This document shows, piece by piece, positions 8,901-15,763 of a stretch of DNA of 40,612 nt. The position numbers were made by a program, and so were the translations under genes. The notes beneath the pieces are model-generated. The model did no database searches and had not been told where the DNA came from. It saw only the letters and a list, made by a program, of their open reading frames with translations. The first letter of the stretch is position 1, and the number at the start of each line of letters is the position of its first letter. The stretch comes from DASXAQ01 sp036406615 (GTDB lineage: Bacteria; Actinomycetota; UBA4738), in contig DASXAQ010000089.1 of the NCBI GenBank assembly GCA_036406615.1, positions 1 to 40,612 of the forward strand, written 5' to 3'.

Positions 8901-9391
8901 AGGGCCGGCTCGTGATGGAGAACCCGGCGGACGTCCTCGGAACCGGCATCGAGGTCGAGGCCCGGCCGGGACGAAAGCGCGTGAAGCGGCTGTCGCTGCT
9001 GTCGGGCGGCGAGCGCTCGCTCACCGCCATCGCGTTCCTGTTCGCCATCTTCCGCGCCCGGCCGAGCCCCTTCTATCTGATGGACGAGGTGGAGGCGGCC
9101 CTCGACGACGTCAACCTGCACCGGTTCCTGGACGCCGTGCGCTACCTGTCCGAGCGCTCCCAGGTCCTGATCGTCACGCACCAGAAGCGGACGATGGAGA
9201 TGGCCGACGTCCTGTACGGCGTCACCATGGCGAAGGACGGCACGACGAAGGTCGTGACGCAGCGCCTGTCCGACGAGGAACGCTCGGTGAACCTCGAGGC
9301 GTTCGCGCGCGACGAGGACCTGGCCGCCGCGGAGTCCGCCGCCGAGGCGGCACAGGCGGCCGAAGCGGGCGCGGCGCCGGCTCCGCGGTAG
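5951..9391 (+). CDS. smc: Chromosome partition protein SMC
   Basis: Condensin ATPase for chromosome compaction and segregation, acting with ScpAB. 1146 aa from GTG 5951, whose product begins MFLRSLTLRGFKSFADKT, the canonical SMC opening; in-frame ATGs at 5888 and 5924 would add non-conserved residues. Walker A GPNGSGKSN lies at about residue 32, followed by two long coiled-coil arms, and the hinge is at about 498-630. The ABC signature LSLLSGGERSL is near 1015 and Walker B FYLMDEVEAALDD near 1041. After VTREGVVVGPAF the hinge reads VRTQA rather than the Gly-Gly-rich segment I would expect from Mycobacterium or Streptomyces SMC. Preceded by acyP, followed by ftsY. Confidence 0.96.
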   Translation: MFLRSLTLRGFKSFADKTVLEFTPGISVIVGPNGSGKSNIVDSIAWVLGEQGPRTLRGGQMADVIFAGSPARPQLGMADVRLIIDNEAGLIKVPASEIEISRSIFRSGDSEYRLGGRPCRLLDIQEILSDAGLGRALHAIVGQGQLEEVLQARPEERRQFIEEAAGIAKHRRRRERAERKLAGLEQDLLRLNDVAAELRRQLRPLEKQAELAGKHEALTAEAGAIATRLAGVRLRELYRDRDRRRPSWQEAEERQAAARARLDELGSQIEELEATLSQTESQEQATEREDAGARESKSAAEARLRTAIRREAEARERLAAATGGAGRLFTLEDEVRRLESALQDTRTSVESRETELDGAEAEFRRLDQERRDAEDERRRAESERASRRAEADALRRSIALQQTEQERLARVLGEVEANLTRAGEREASLEAEIERLDATETPLAAEQSALGEERAALAQRVAELEAQEQGLAARQEVLEARRSELAESPGAAFARRHGTRPIGVLRDLITAPAGLETALLGALGAFADAVVYASSEDAVADAADEPGAGVLLAVADGGPARFSLPGERSFLDAVTVDRRVIALAGSLLAQVYLAEDLDQAAAKHREHPHAQFVTREGVVVGPAFVRTQARHDRRLEGVRREIASLERELAGVRRGLREARQRLVECGARSEQVRVELEGTDRLITAAAEELAKVRAETASMQRERELQSERLHETLGTVNAARLRLPADAADDAAAPELPPRPEPPIHLRVEVESLRRERSRLEAAASRMRTEIQELSAEDPVALRTTLAEAEAERIAAEAGLSSDEARLASAEEAHRAAADAARGARDRDAEANRAWREQAAEVDRLRLDHEEEDRARLDLERRVLEAERLLREGHGVDPGGAVAQLADDDTVEVLQRKADLVARRLEMVGRVNLLAAEELGSLRERHDFLNRELEDVKSARRDLQQVIREVDRQMAELFDEAFRDVSREFSSLFETLFPGGEGRLVMENPADVLGTGIEVEARPGRKRVKRLSLLSGGERSLTAIAFLFAIFRARPSPFYLMDEVEAALDDVNLHRFLDAVRYLSERSQVLIVTHQKRTMEMADVLYGVTMAKDGTTKVVTQRLSDEERSVNLEAFARDEDLAAAESAAEAAQAAEAGAAPAPR

Positions 9392-9394
9392 CCT
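9389..9394 (+). promoter_or_regulatory. Possible -10 element TAGCCT of ftsY
   Basis: TAGCCT overlaps the smc stop codon and ends 10 nt before the ftsY GTG, which has no Shine-Dalgarno sequence. The same hexamer precedes ffh and trmD at similar distances. Because TAG here is also a stop codon, chance is harder to exclude. Confidence 0.35.
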
Positions 9395-9404
9395 GTCGCA
9401 CGCC

Positions 9405-10454
9405 GTGATCGAGATCGTCGTTCTGGTCGCCGTCGTGCTGGTTGCCGCCGTCGTGCTGTTCGTGGCGACGCGTCCTCGTCGCGCGGCCGGACCGCCGTCA
9501 ACGGCCACCGATGCGACGACTCGGCCGGCGCCGACGCGGCCGAAGGCATCCGTCGAAGCAGAGCCCGAAGTCGAAGCCGCTCCGGCAGCGCCGGAGCGCG
9601 TTGTGCGTGGTGGACTCGCCGACCGCATCCGGTCGCTCTTCGGCGCGGGCGGCGCGAGCGAGCAAACGTGGCACGACCTCGAGGAGGCGCTGGTTCGCGC
9701 CGACGTCGGGCCGGCCGCGGCTGCGGCGATCGTGGCCCGGGTCAAACAGACGTATCGCGCGCCGGCGGATCCCGCGCAGGTCGTGAGCGATCAGATCGCC
9801 GGACTGTTCGCGCAGGACCCGCCGTGGACGCCGCCCGACGGCAAGCCCGGCATCGTGATGGTGGTCGGCGTCAACGGCACCGGCAAGACGACCACGATCG
9901 GCAAGCTCGCGAAGCGGCTGACGGCCCAGGGGCGATCGGTGGGGATGGCGGCCAGCGACACGTTCCGCGCCGCGGCGGGCGAGCAGCTCGGGACGTGGGC
10001 CGACCGGACCGGGGCGCATCTCGTCGCGCAGGAGCGCGGGGCCGACCCGGGCGCGGTGGCGTTCGACGCGGTGAAGTCGGCGCAGGCGCGCGGGATCGAC
10101 GTCCTGATCGTGGACACGGCCGGGCGCCTGCACACGCGCACGCCGTTGATGGAGGAGCTGAAGAAGGTGCGCCGCGTCCTGGAGAAGGCGGCCGGGCGTC
10201 CACCCGACGAGGTGCTGCTGGTGCTCGACGCGACCACGGGCCAGAACGGGATCCAGCAGGCGCGCGCGTTCGCCGAGGCGGTCGACGTCTCCGGCCTCGT
10301 GCTGACCAAGCTCGACGGGACGGCCCGCGGCGGGATCGTATGCGCGGTGCGCGAAGAGCTCGGCCTGCCGGTGAAGTTCGTCGGCACCGGCGAGGGCGTC
10401 GACGACCTGGAGGCGTTCGACCCCGGGGCGTTCGCCCGCCGGCTCGTCTCCTGA
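9405..10454 (+). CDS. ftsY: Signal recognition particle receptor FtsY
   Basis: Membrane-associated SRP receptor GTPase that docks ribosome-nascent chain complexes. 349 aa. Residues 2-23 form a strong hydrophobic helix (IEIVVLVAVVLVAAVVLF), so this FtsY is probably membrane-anchored, as in other actinobacteria. A short Pro/Ala/Glu-rich linker follows to about 65, then the NG domain: G1 GVNGTGKTTT near 152, DTFRAAAGEQL, G3 DTAGRLHT, G4 TKLDGTARGG, and a closing GTGEGVDDLEAF. The GTG start gives the anchor directly at the N-terminus. Confidence 0.97.
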   Translation: MIEIVVLVAVVLVAAVVLFVATRPRRAAGPPSTATDATTRPAPTRPKASVEAEPEVEAAPAAPERVVRGGLADRIRSLFGAGGASEQTWHDLEEALVRADVGPAAAAAIVARVKQTYRAPADPAQVVSDQIAGLFAQDPPWTPPDGKPGIVMVVGVNGTGKTTTIGKLAKRLTAQGRSVGMAASDTFRAAAGEQLGTWADRTGAHLVAQERGADPGAVAFDAVKSAQARGIDVLIVDTAGRLHTRTPLMEELKKVRRVLEKAAGRPPDEVLLVLDATTGQNGIQQARAFAEAVDVSGLVLTKLDGTARGGIVCAVREELGLPVKFVGTGEGVDDLEAFDPGAFARRLVS

Positions 10455-10461
10455 GCCGCGC

Positions 10462-10479
10462 TCGCGTCCCGCGATTTTT
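10462..10479 (+). terminator. Intrinsic terminator after ftsY
   Basis: TCGCG-TCC-CGCGA followed at once by TTTTT, 7 nt after the ftsY stop. A five-base T-run is conspicuous in this GC-rich sequence, which supports a genuine rho-independent terminator even though the stem is short. It separates smc/ftsY from the zinc-ribbon gene and ffh. Confidence 0.55.
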
Positions 10480-10529
10480 CGCCGCCGGCACTTCTCGGCA
10501 TCCTCCCGAATGCCGATGCCTTTCATGAG

Positions 10530-10886
10530 ATGGCTGAGCGAACCTGTCATGCGTGCGGAACACGCTGCATGGTGCCGGACCACGACGAGATGTTCCGGTG
10601 CCGGACCTGCGGCGCGCGCAACGCGCTCGTCCCGGACGAACCGGTTGCCGCCGACGTCGTCCGCGTGCCCTTCACGCCCGAGCCCGACCCGGTCTTCCGG
10701 GTGGGCGAGCCGGCAGGCGACGGCGACGCGGACGGCCACGTGCAGGTGGCCTGCTCGTCGTGCGGCGCCTTCGTGAGCCCGGCTCGGATCTGTGCCTCCT
10801 GTGGGACGGCGCTGCCGGGCGAGGCGCACGCGCCCGATCCGGAACCGCTGCAGATCCCGGACGCCGGCCAGCACGTCGACGGCTAG
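10530..10886 (+). CDS. Small protein with two zinc ribbons, function unknown
   Basis: 118-aa protein not recognised as a named family. The N-terminus has CHAC (residues 6-9) and CRTC (24-27), forming one zinc-ribbon-like unit. After an acidic/Pro linker, a second Cys set (CSSC at about 75-78 and CASC at 88-91) forms another. There is no signal peptide or membrane segment. It sits alone between ftsY and ffh, with a terminator before it and an ffh promoter after it, so it may be its own short transcription unit. Similar two-ribbon proteins can bind nucleic acid or protein partners, but nothing in the sequence says which. Confidence 0.7.
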   Translation: MAERTCHACGTRCMVPDHDEMFRCRTCGARNALVPDEPVAADVVRVPFTPEPDPVFRVGEPAGDGDADGHVQVACSSCGAFVSPARICASCGTALPGEAHAPDPEPLQIPDAGQHVDG

Positions 10887-10900
10887 GCAAGGCGGTGTCG

Positions 10901-10906
10901 TAGCCT
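10901..10906 (+). promoter_or_regulatory. -10 element TAGCCT of ffh (leaderless type)
   Basis: TAGCCT ends 9 nt before the ffh ATG at 10916. No ribosome-binding sequence precedes the ATG, and the hexamer does not coincide with a stop codon. It matches the elements before ftsY and trmD exactly. Confidence 0.5.
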
Positions 10907-10915
10907 TACTGCCTG

Positions 10916-12274
10916 ATGTTCGACGCCCTCTCGTCTCGCCTGGACGCGACGTTTCGAAAGCTCCGTTCGCGCGGGAAACTGCACCCGAAGCAGGTCGACA
11001 ACGCGCTCGCCGACATCCGGACCGCGCTCCTTGAAGCCGACGTCGCGCTCGATGTCGTCGAGGACTTTCTGGATCGGGTGCGCGCGCGGGCGCTGTCCGA
11101 CGAGGTGCTGCGATCGCTGACGCCCGCGCAGCAGGTCATCAAGATCGTGCGCGAAGAGCTGCAGACCACCCTGGGCGGCGAGCACCGACCGTTCGTCCTG
11201 CCCGGCGCCAATCCGGTCGTGATCATGATGGCCGGCGTGCAGGGGTCCGGGAAGACCACGCACTGCGCCAAGCTCGCCCTCTATCTCAAGAGCGAGAAGG
11301 GCCGCCAGCCGCTGCTGGTGGCCGCTGACCTCCAGCGGCCGGCCGCCGTCGAGCAGCTGTTCACGCTCGGCGAGGAGATCGGCGTGCCGGTCGTCTCCGA
11401 CGGCAGGGATCCGGTGAAGGTGGCCAAGAGCGCGGTGAAGCAGGCCGGCCGCGAGGGCCGCAACGTCGTGATCATCGACACCGCGGGCCGGCTGCACGTC
11501 GACCCCGACATGATGAAGCAGGCCAGGTTCATCCGCGATGCCACGCGCCCGCACCACGTCCTGATGGCGTGCGACTCGATGACGGGCCAGGACGCCGTCG
11601 TGCAGGCGCGGGCGTTCATGAAGGAGGTCGACCTGACCGGCTTCGTGTTGACGAAGATCGACGGCGACGCCCGGGGCGGCGCGGCGCTGTCGATCACCCA
11701 CGAGACGGGGCGTCCGATCTTCTTCGCCGGCACCGGCGAGCGGCTTGGGGACCTCGAGCCCTTCTACCCCGACCGGATGGCGTCTCGGATCCTCGGCATG
11801 GGCGACGTGCTCACCCTGATCGAGAAGGCCGAGAAGACCATCGACCAGGACAAGGCGCGCGAGGCCGCCGAGAAGATGGCCGAGGCGAAGTTCACGCTGG
11901 ACGACTTCCTCACACAGATGCGGGAGATGAAGAAGCTCGGGCCCCTTCAGGACCTTCTGGCCATGATGCCGGGGATGCCCGGCGGCGCCGGCGGCCAGCT
12001 GAAGGACCTGGAGATCGACGAGCGCCAGATGGCGCGCACCGAGGCGATCATCTCCTCGATGACGCCGCTCGAGCGGACCAACCCGGCCATCATCAACGGG
12101 AGCCGCCGGCTGCGGATCGCCCGAGGGTCGGGCACCAGCACCCACGACGTGAACGCTCTGCTGAAGGAGTTCGCCCAGGCCAAGCGCATGATGAAGCAGA
12201 TGATGGGCATGGCCGGATTCGGCAAGAAGGGCGCGCGGATGAAGGGGATGCCGCGCATCCCCGGTCTCTCGTAA
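10916..12274 (+). CDS. ffh: Signal recognition particle protein Ffh
   Basis: SRP54-type GTPase that binds 4.5S RNA and signal peptides and pairs with FtsY. 452 aa. N domain at about residues 1-95. In the G domain the P-loop is GVQGSGKTTHCAKLA (near 105), followed by DLQRPAAVEQL, DTAGRLHVD and TKIDGDARGG. The Met-rich M domain starts near 325 (FTLDDFLTQMREMKKLGP), with the RNA-binding segment SMTPLERTNPAIINGSRR and a Met/Lys-rich C-terminus (MMKQMMGMAG). The P-loop has THC where TTT or TTC is common, a mild variation. Next downstream is rpsP, a standard order. Confidence 0.97.
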   Translation: MFDALSSRLDATFRKLRSRGKLHPKQVDNALADIRTALLEADVALDVVEDFLDRVRARALSDEVLRSLTPAQQVIKIVREELQTTLGGEHRPFVLPGANPVVIMMAGVQGSGKTTHCAKLALYLKSEKGRQPLLVAADLQRPAAVEQLFTLGEEIGVPVVSDGRDPVKVAKSAVKQAGREGRNVVIIDTAGRLHVDPDMMKQARFIRDATRPHHVLMACDSMTGQDAVVQARAFMKEVDLTGFVLTKIDGDARGGAALSITHETGRPIFFAGTGERLGDLEPFYPDRMASRILGMGDVLTLIEKAEKTIDQDKAREAAEKMAEAKFTLDDFLTQMREMKKLGPLQDLLAMMPGMPGGAGGQLKDLEIDERQMARTEAIISSMTPLERTNPAIINGSRRLRIARGSGTSTHDVNALLKEFAQAKRMMKQMMGMAGFGKKGARMKGMPRIPGLS

Positions 12275-12312
12275 CCTGTTCGGCTGGCATCGGACATCGA
12301 GACGTGACACAC

Positions 12313-12328
12313 CGCGGCCGGGGCCGCG
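12313..12328 (+). promoter_or_regulatory. Perfect hairpin in the rpsP leader
   Basis: CGCGGCC-GG-GGCCGCG is a 7-bp perfect inverted repeat ending 2 nt before the strong Shine-Dalgarno AGGAGG (12331-12336). It could be a terminator remnant after ffh, a 5' stabilising hairpin, or a regulatory stem controlling access to the rpsP start. No T-run follows. Confidence 0.45.
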
Positions 12329-12341
12329 TGAGGAGGATTGG

Positions 12342-12944
12342 ATGGTCAAGATCAGGCTGAAGCGGATGGGGGCCAGCAAGCGGCCTTTCTACCGGGTCGT
12401 GGTCGCGGACTCCCGCAGCCCTCGCGACGGCCGGTTCATCGAGGCCATCGGCAAGTACCACCCGTTGGACGACCCGTCCGTCATCGAGATCGACTCGGAA
12501 CGGGCCATGCACTGGCTCACCGTCGGCGCGCAGCCGAGCGAGCAGGTCACGAGCCTGCTGAAGGCCACGGGCGTCTGGGCCGAGTACGAGGCCGCCCGAC
12601 CCTCCGTGAAGGCAAAGGCCGAGTCGCAGGCCAAGACCAACGAGAAGAAGCGGGCGAGGGCCGACGCGACCGCCAAGGAGGCCGCCGCCGCGGCGGCCAA
12701 GGCCGAGAAGGCCGAGGCCAAGCGGGCGGCCGAGGAGGCGAAGGCACAAGAGGCCGACGCCGCCTCGGAGCCGGAGGCTGCAGGCGGGGCCGAGCCGCCG
12801 CCGGCCGCCGAGGCTTCGGAGGCGCCGGAGGCTTCAGGGGCTTCGGAGGAGCCGGAAGCTGAAGCCGCGACGGCCGAGGAGCCCGTCGCGGAGGAGGGCG
12901 CGCCCGAAGGGAACGCCGCCGAGTCCTCCGAGGACGGCTCCTAG
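12342..12944 (+). CDS. rpsP: 30S ribosomal protein bS16 with long acidic tail
   Basis: The first 85 residues are a standard bS16 (MVKIRLKRMGASKRPFYR, then VVADSRSPRDGRFIE and IGKYHPL). The family is normally 80-90 aa, and mycobacterial bS16 reaches about 160. Here residues 86-200 are a low-complexity extension. It begins as a charged Ala/Lys/Glu helix (KEAAAAAAKAEKAEAKRAAE) and becomes Glu/Pro/Ala-rich and strongly acidic. Shine-Dalgarno AGGAGG at 12331-12336 is 5 nt from the ATG. It leads the rpsP-khpA-rimM-trmD-rplS group. Confidence 0.95.
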   Translation: MVKIRLKRMGASKRPFYRVVVADSRSPRDGRFIEAIGKYHPLDDPSVIEIDSERAMHWLTVGAQPSEQVTSLLKATGVWAEYEAARPSVKAKAESQAKTNEKKRARADATAKEAAAAAAKAEKAEAKRAAEEAKAQEADAASEPEAAGGAEPPPAAEASEAPEASGASEEPEAEAATAEEPVAEEGAPEGNAAESSEDGS

Positions 12945-12952
12945 CCGGGCAC

Positions 12953-13192
12953 GTGAGCGCGCCGCGGGACGTCCTCGAGTACATCGCCAGGGGGATCGTC
13001 GACGAGCCCGAGGCCGTCCAGGTCACCGAGACCGAGGACGGCGGGATGGTGACCCTGCACCTGACGGTCGCCGGCGACGACCTCGGCAAGGTCATCGGCC
13101 GCCACGGCCGGACCGCCAGGGCCATCCGGTCCCTCGTTCGCGTCGCGGGCATGTCCTCGGGCGTGGACACGCGGGTCGAGATCCTGGAGTGA
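12953..13192 (+). CDS. khpA: KH-domain RNA-binding protein KhpA
   Basis: 79-aa single KH domain of the KhpA/YlqC family, an RNA-binding protein partnering KhpB in Gram-positive bacteria. The GxxG loop is in GKVIGRHGRTARAIRSL. GTG start 8 nt after rpsP; the stop overlaps the rimM start (GTGA). Position between rpsP and rimM is highly conserved in Firmicutes and Actinobacteria. Confidence 0.94.
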   Translation: MSAPRDVLEYIARGIVDEPEAVQVTETEDGGMVTLHLTVAGDDLGKVIGRHGRTARAIRSLVRVAGMSSGVDTRVEILE

Positions 13193-13713
13193 GCTCGGAG
13201 CAGGGCCCCCCGGAGTGGGTCGCCGTCGGGCGCGTCGGCCGGGCGCACGGGGTGAAGGGCGAGGTGTCCGTGCTTCCCCTGTCCGAGGTGCCATCGCGGT
13301 TCGAACCCGGCTCGACGATGTTCGCCGGCCCGTCGGGCGAGCACGCGCTCGTGGTGGGCGCCAGCCGCCGCCACCAGCGCAAGCTGCTGGTGGCATTCGA
13401 GGGAGTCGGAGACCGAACCGCGGCCGAGGCGCTGGCCGGCCAGTACCTGTTCGTCCCGGCCGACCAGATCCCGTCGCTGCCCGAGGGCAGCTACTGGCCC
13501 CACGAGCTGATCGGATGCGAGGTCGCCACCGAGGCCGGCAGGTCGCTCGGGCGCGTGCGCGAGGTGGCGCACACGCAGGCGAACGACGTGTGGATCACGG
13601 AAGGCGACGGCGGCGAGGTGCTCGTTCCCGCGCTGCGCGAGGTGGTCGCCTCCGTGGACGTGGCGGGGCGCAGGATCGTGGTCCGCGAAGTACCGGGCCT
13701 GACCGCGCCGTAG
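13189..13713 (+). CDS. rimM: Ribosome maturation factor RimM
   Basis: 30S maturation factor that binds uS19 and helps 16S 3'-domain folding. 174 aa. The N-terminal RimM barrel opens with VAVGRVGRAHGVKGEVSV; the C-terminal PRC-barrel covers SYWPHELIGCEV through VLVPALREVV. The GTG start overlaps the khpA stop by 4 nt. Followed by trmD, its usual partner. Confidence 0.96.
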   Translation: MSSEQGPPEWVAVGRVGRAHGVKGEVSVLPLSEVPSRFEPGSTMFAGPSGEHALVVGASRRHQRKLLVAFEGVGDRTAAEALAGQYLFVPADQIPSLPEGSYWPHELIGCEVATEAGRSLGRVREVAHTQANDVWITEGDGGEVLVPALREVVASVDVAGRRIVVREVPGLTAP

Positions 13714-13723
13714 CGGGGACTGC

Positions 13724-13729
13724 TAGCCT
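13724..13729 (+). promoter_or_regulatory. -10 element TAGCCT of trmD (leaderless type)
   Basis: TAGCCT ends 7 nt before GTG 13737, the spacing expected if transcription starts on or just before the start codon. There is no Shine-Dalgarno sequence. The rimM stop is 11 nt upstream, so this is not a stop-codon coincidence. It suggests that trmD can be transcribed separately from rpsP-rimM. Confidence 0.5.
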
Positions 13730-13736
13730 GCGCCTC

Positions 13737-14411
13737 GTGCGCATCGACGTCCTCACGATCTTCCCCGGCATCTTCGACGGGCCCCTTCGAGAGAGCTTGC
13801 TGGGCAAGGCGATCGAGGCCGGCCGGCTCGACGTTCACGTGCACGACATCCGCGATCACACGGACGATCCGCATCGGGACGTTGACGACGAGCCGTACGG
13901 GGGCGGCCCCGGAATGGTCATGGCCGCCGCGCCCGTCGTCGCCGCCGCGGAGGCGCTCGGCCCCGGGGCGAAGCGCGTGGTGCTGCTGTCGCCCGCAGGG
14001 CGCCGGCTCGATCAGGGACTGGTTGCCGGGCTCGCCGCCGAGCCGTGGCTGGTGCTGATCTGCGGCCGCTACGAGGGGGTCGACGAGCGCGTCGTGCAGG
14101 TCCTCGGAGCGGAGGAAGTCTCGGTCGGCGACTACGTCCTGGCGGGGGGCGAGGTCCCCAGCCTGGTCGTGCTCGAGGCGGTCTCGCGCCTGGTCCCCGG
14201 CGTGCTCGGCAACCGCGAGTCGCTCGCCGGGGAATCGTTCGAACGCGGCCTCCTGGAGGCGCCCCACTACACGCGGCCGCGCGAGTTCCGCGGACTGAGC
14301 GTGCCCGACGTGCTGACTTCCGGCGACCACGCCGCCGTCGAGGCCTGGCGCCGCGACGCCGCGCTGGAGAAGACCCGCCGCAACCGCCCCGACCTGCTCG
14401 GGGACGGCTGA
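13737..14411 (+). CDS. trmD: tRNA (guanine37-N1)-methyltransferase TrmD
   Basis: SPOUT-class SAM methyltransferase forming m1G37 next to the anticodon, which prevents +1 frameshifting. 224 aa from GTG 13737 (MRIDVLTIFPGIF). Substrate and knot motifs are intact: DEPYGGGPGMVM, LLSPAGRRLDQ, LICGRYEGVDERV and SVGDYVLAGGE. The catalytic Asp region is SGDHAAVEAWRR. The same open frame extends upstream through rimM but without protein-like sequence. Confidence 0.96.
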   Translation: MRIDVLTIFPGIFDGPLRESLLGKAIEAGRLDVHVHDIRDHTDDPHRDVDDEPYGGGPGMVMAAAPVVAAAEALGPGAKRVVLLSPAGRRLDQGLVAGLAAEPWLVLICGRYEGVDERVVQVLGAEEVSVGDYVLAGGEVPSLVVLEAVSRLVPGVLGNRESLAGESFERGLLEAPHYTRPREFRGLSVPDVLTSGDHAAVEAWRRDAALEKTRRNRPDLLGDG

Positions 14412-14440
14412 GCGGGGGCAGCCGGCCGGATGACCGGTGC

Positions 14441-14446
14441 TATCAT
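14441..14446 (+). promoter_or_regulatory. -10 element TATCAT of rplS
   Basis: TATCAT matches TANNNT and lies in the 76-nt trmD-rplS gap. Transcription would start near 14453, leaving a leader of about 35 nt. The -35 region is not recognisable. Confidence 0.45.
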
Positions 14447-14487
14447 TGGCGACCGTCTCCCGTTCCATCCCTCAACGAGATCGCGTG

Positions 14488-14898
14488 ATGAACAAGACCG
14501 ACCTGATCGAAAAGCCGCGCCTGCGCGAAGATCTGCCCGAGTTCCGAGCGGGCGACACGGTGCGCGTCCACGTTCGCGTGGCCGAAGGCGGCCGGGAGCG
14601 GATCCAGGTCTTCCAGGGCGTCGTGATCCGCATCCGTGGGGGCGGCCTGCGGGCCACGTTCACCGTCCGCAAGGTGTCGTTCGGCGTCGGCGTGGAGCGG
14701 ACGTTCCCGCTGCACTCGCCCACGATGGCGAAGATCGAGGTCATGTCACGAGGGCGCGTCCGCCGGGCCAAGCTGTACTACCTGCGTGAACGCCGCGGCA
14801 AGCGGGCGCGCATCCGCGAGCTGCGCGAGCCGGTCGCCGCGCGTCCGGGCGCCGGGCGGGCGCAGGCCCAGCCGGAGACGGAGCCGGAGCAGGAATAG
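14488..14898 (+). CDS. rplS: 50S ribosomal protein bL19
   Basis: 136 aa from ATG 14488. Signature segments are FRAGDTVRVHVRVAEGGRER, QVFQGVVIRIRGGG, TFTVRKVSFGVGVERTFPLHSP and RRAKLYYLRERRGK. The last 20 or so residues are an Ala/Gln/Glu tail (PETEPEQE) beyond the usual end. An in-frame GTG directly before the ATG (14485) and another start at 14437 are possible but lack family support. It closes the rpsP-rplS group. Confidence 0.95.
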   Translation: MNKTDLIEKPRLREDLPEFRAGDTVRVHVRVAEGGRERIQVFQGVVIRIRGGGLRATFTVRKVSFGVGVERTFPLHSPTMAKIEVMSRGRVRRAKLYYLRERRGKRARIRELREPVAARPGAGRAQAQPETEPEQE

Positions 14899-14903
14899 CC
14901 CCG

Positions 14904-15731
14904 GTGTCGATCGATCCGTCGCAAGCGCCCGAGGGCGCGGCCGGCGACCCGTCGGCGTCAGCAGAGTCGAATGCGGACCAAGTGCCGCAATCCCACGTCG
15001 AGCTGCAGGACGCCCCGACGTCGCCGGCCCTGTCGGCGGTCGAACCCACCGAAGAGGCGGAACCCACCGATGACGCGGTACCCGCCGACGGCGCGGCGAG
15101 GAAGACGTCGAAGGCCAAGGGCGCGCTGTCGTTCGCCAAGGAGCTTCCGGTCCTGCTGGTGCTGGCGTTCCTGCTGGCGTTGCTCATCAAGAGCTTTCTG
15201 TTGCAGGCCTTCTACATCCCCTCGGCGTCGATGGAGCCGACGCTGATGATCGGCGACCGGGTGTTGGTGAACAAGGTCGTGTACCACTTCCATCCGCCGC
15301 GGCGCGGCGACATCATCGTCTTCGAGGATCCGCACGGGGTCACCGTCCACCGCAACCCGGTGTCGGCGTTCGTGCACTGGATCACGGAGGGCCTCGGCGC
15401 GTCGCAAAGCCCCGACATGGACTTCATCAAGCGGGTGATCGGGGAGCCCGGCGACCGCATCCAGGTCCGCGATGGGGCGGTGTTCGTCAACGGGACGCGC
15501 CTGGCGCCCGAGCCCTACGTGAGCCCGATCCGCGACCACAGCAACTGGGGGCCGCGGATCGTGCCGGCCGGGGAGCTGTTCGTCATGGGCGACAACCGGA
15601 CGAACTCCAACGACTCGCGCGGCACGCTGGGCTTCATCCCGATCGACAAGGTCGTGGGGCGGGCGTTCGTGATCATCTGGCCGCCGTCGCGGCTTCATTG
15701 GCTGTCCACCCCGTCGTACGCTTCCCCGTAG
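14904..15731 (+). CDS. lepB: Signal peptidase I
   Basis: Membrane serine protease that removes signal peptides from Sec and Tat substrates. 275 aa. Residues 1-73 are an Ala/Pro/acidic, probably disordered cytoplasmic extension (EPTEEAEPTDDA). One membrane helix follows (about 80-98, LPVLLVLAFLLALLIKSFLL). The catalytic Ser109 is in IPSASMEPTL and the general-base Lys176 in FIKRVIGEPGD. Box E GDNRTNSNDSR is present. GTG start 5 nt after rplS. The rplS-lepB-rnhB order is common in actinobacteria. Confidence 0.95.
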   Translation: MSIDPSQAPEGAAGDPSASAESNADQVPQSHVELQDAPTSPALSAVEPTEEAEPTDDAVPADGAARKTSKAKGALSFAKELPVLLVLAFLLALLIKSFLLQAFYIPSASMEPTLMIGDRVLVNKVVYHFHPPRRGDIIVFEDPHGVTVHRNPVSAFVHWITEGLGASQSPDMDFIKRVIGEPGDRIQVRDGAVFVNGTRLAPEPYVSPIRDHSNWGPRIVPAGELFVMGDNRTNSNDSRGTLGFIPIDKVVGRAFVIIWPPSRLHWLSTPSYASP

Positions 15732-15763
15732 GGATGCCGCGGGGCGCGGCAGGGGGAGGGCGC

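Noticed and set aside
6779..9745. A 988-codon open frame on the minus strand opposite smc and ftsY
   Set aside because: It is the mirror of the real genes in GC-rich DNA. The translation is Arg/Ala/Gln/His-rich with no recognisable domain, and it crosses a gene boundary on the other strand.
12272..12277. TAACCT as a -10 for rpsP
   Set aside because: It overlaps the ffh stop codon, lies far from the start, and rpsP has a strong Shine-Dalgarno; read-through from ffh explains expression.
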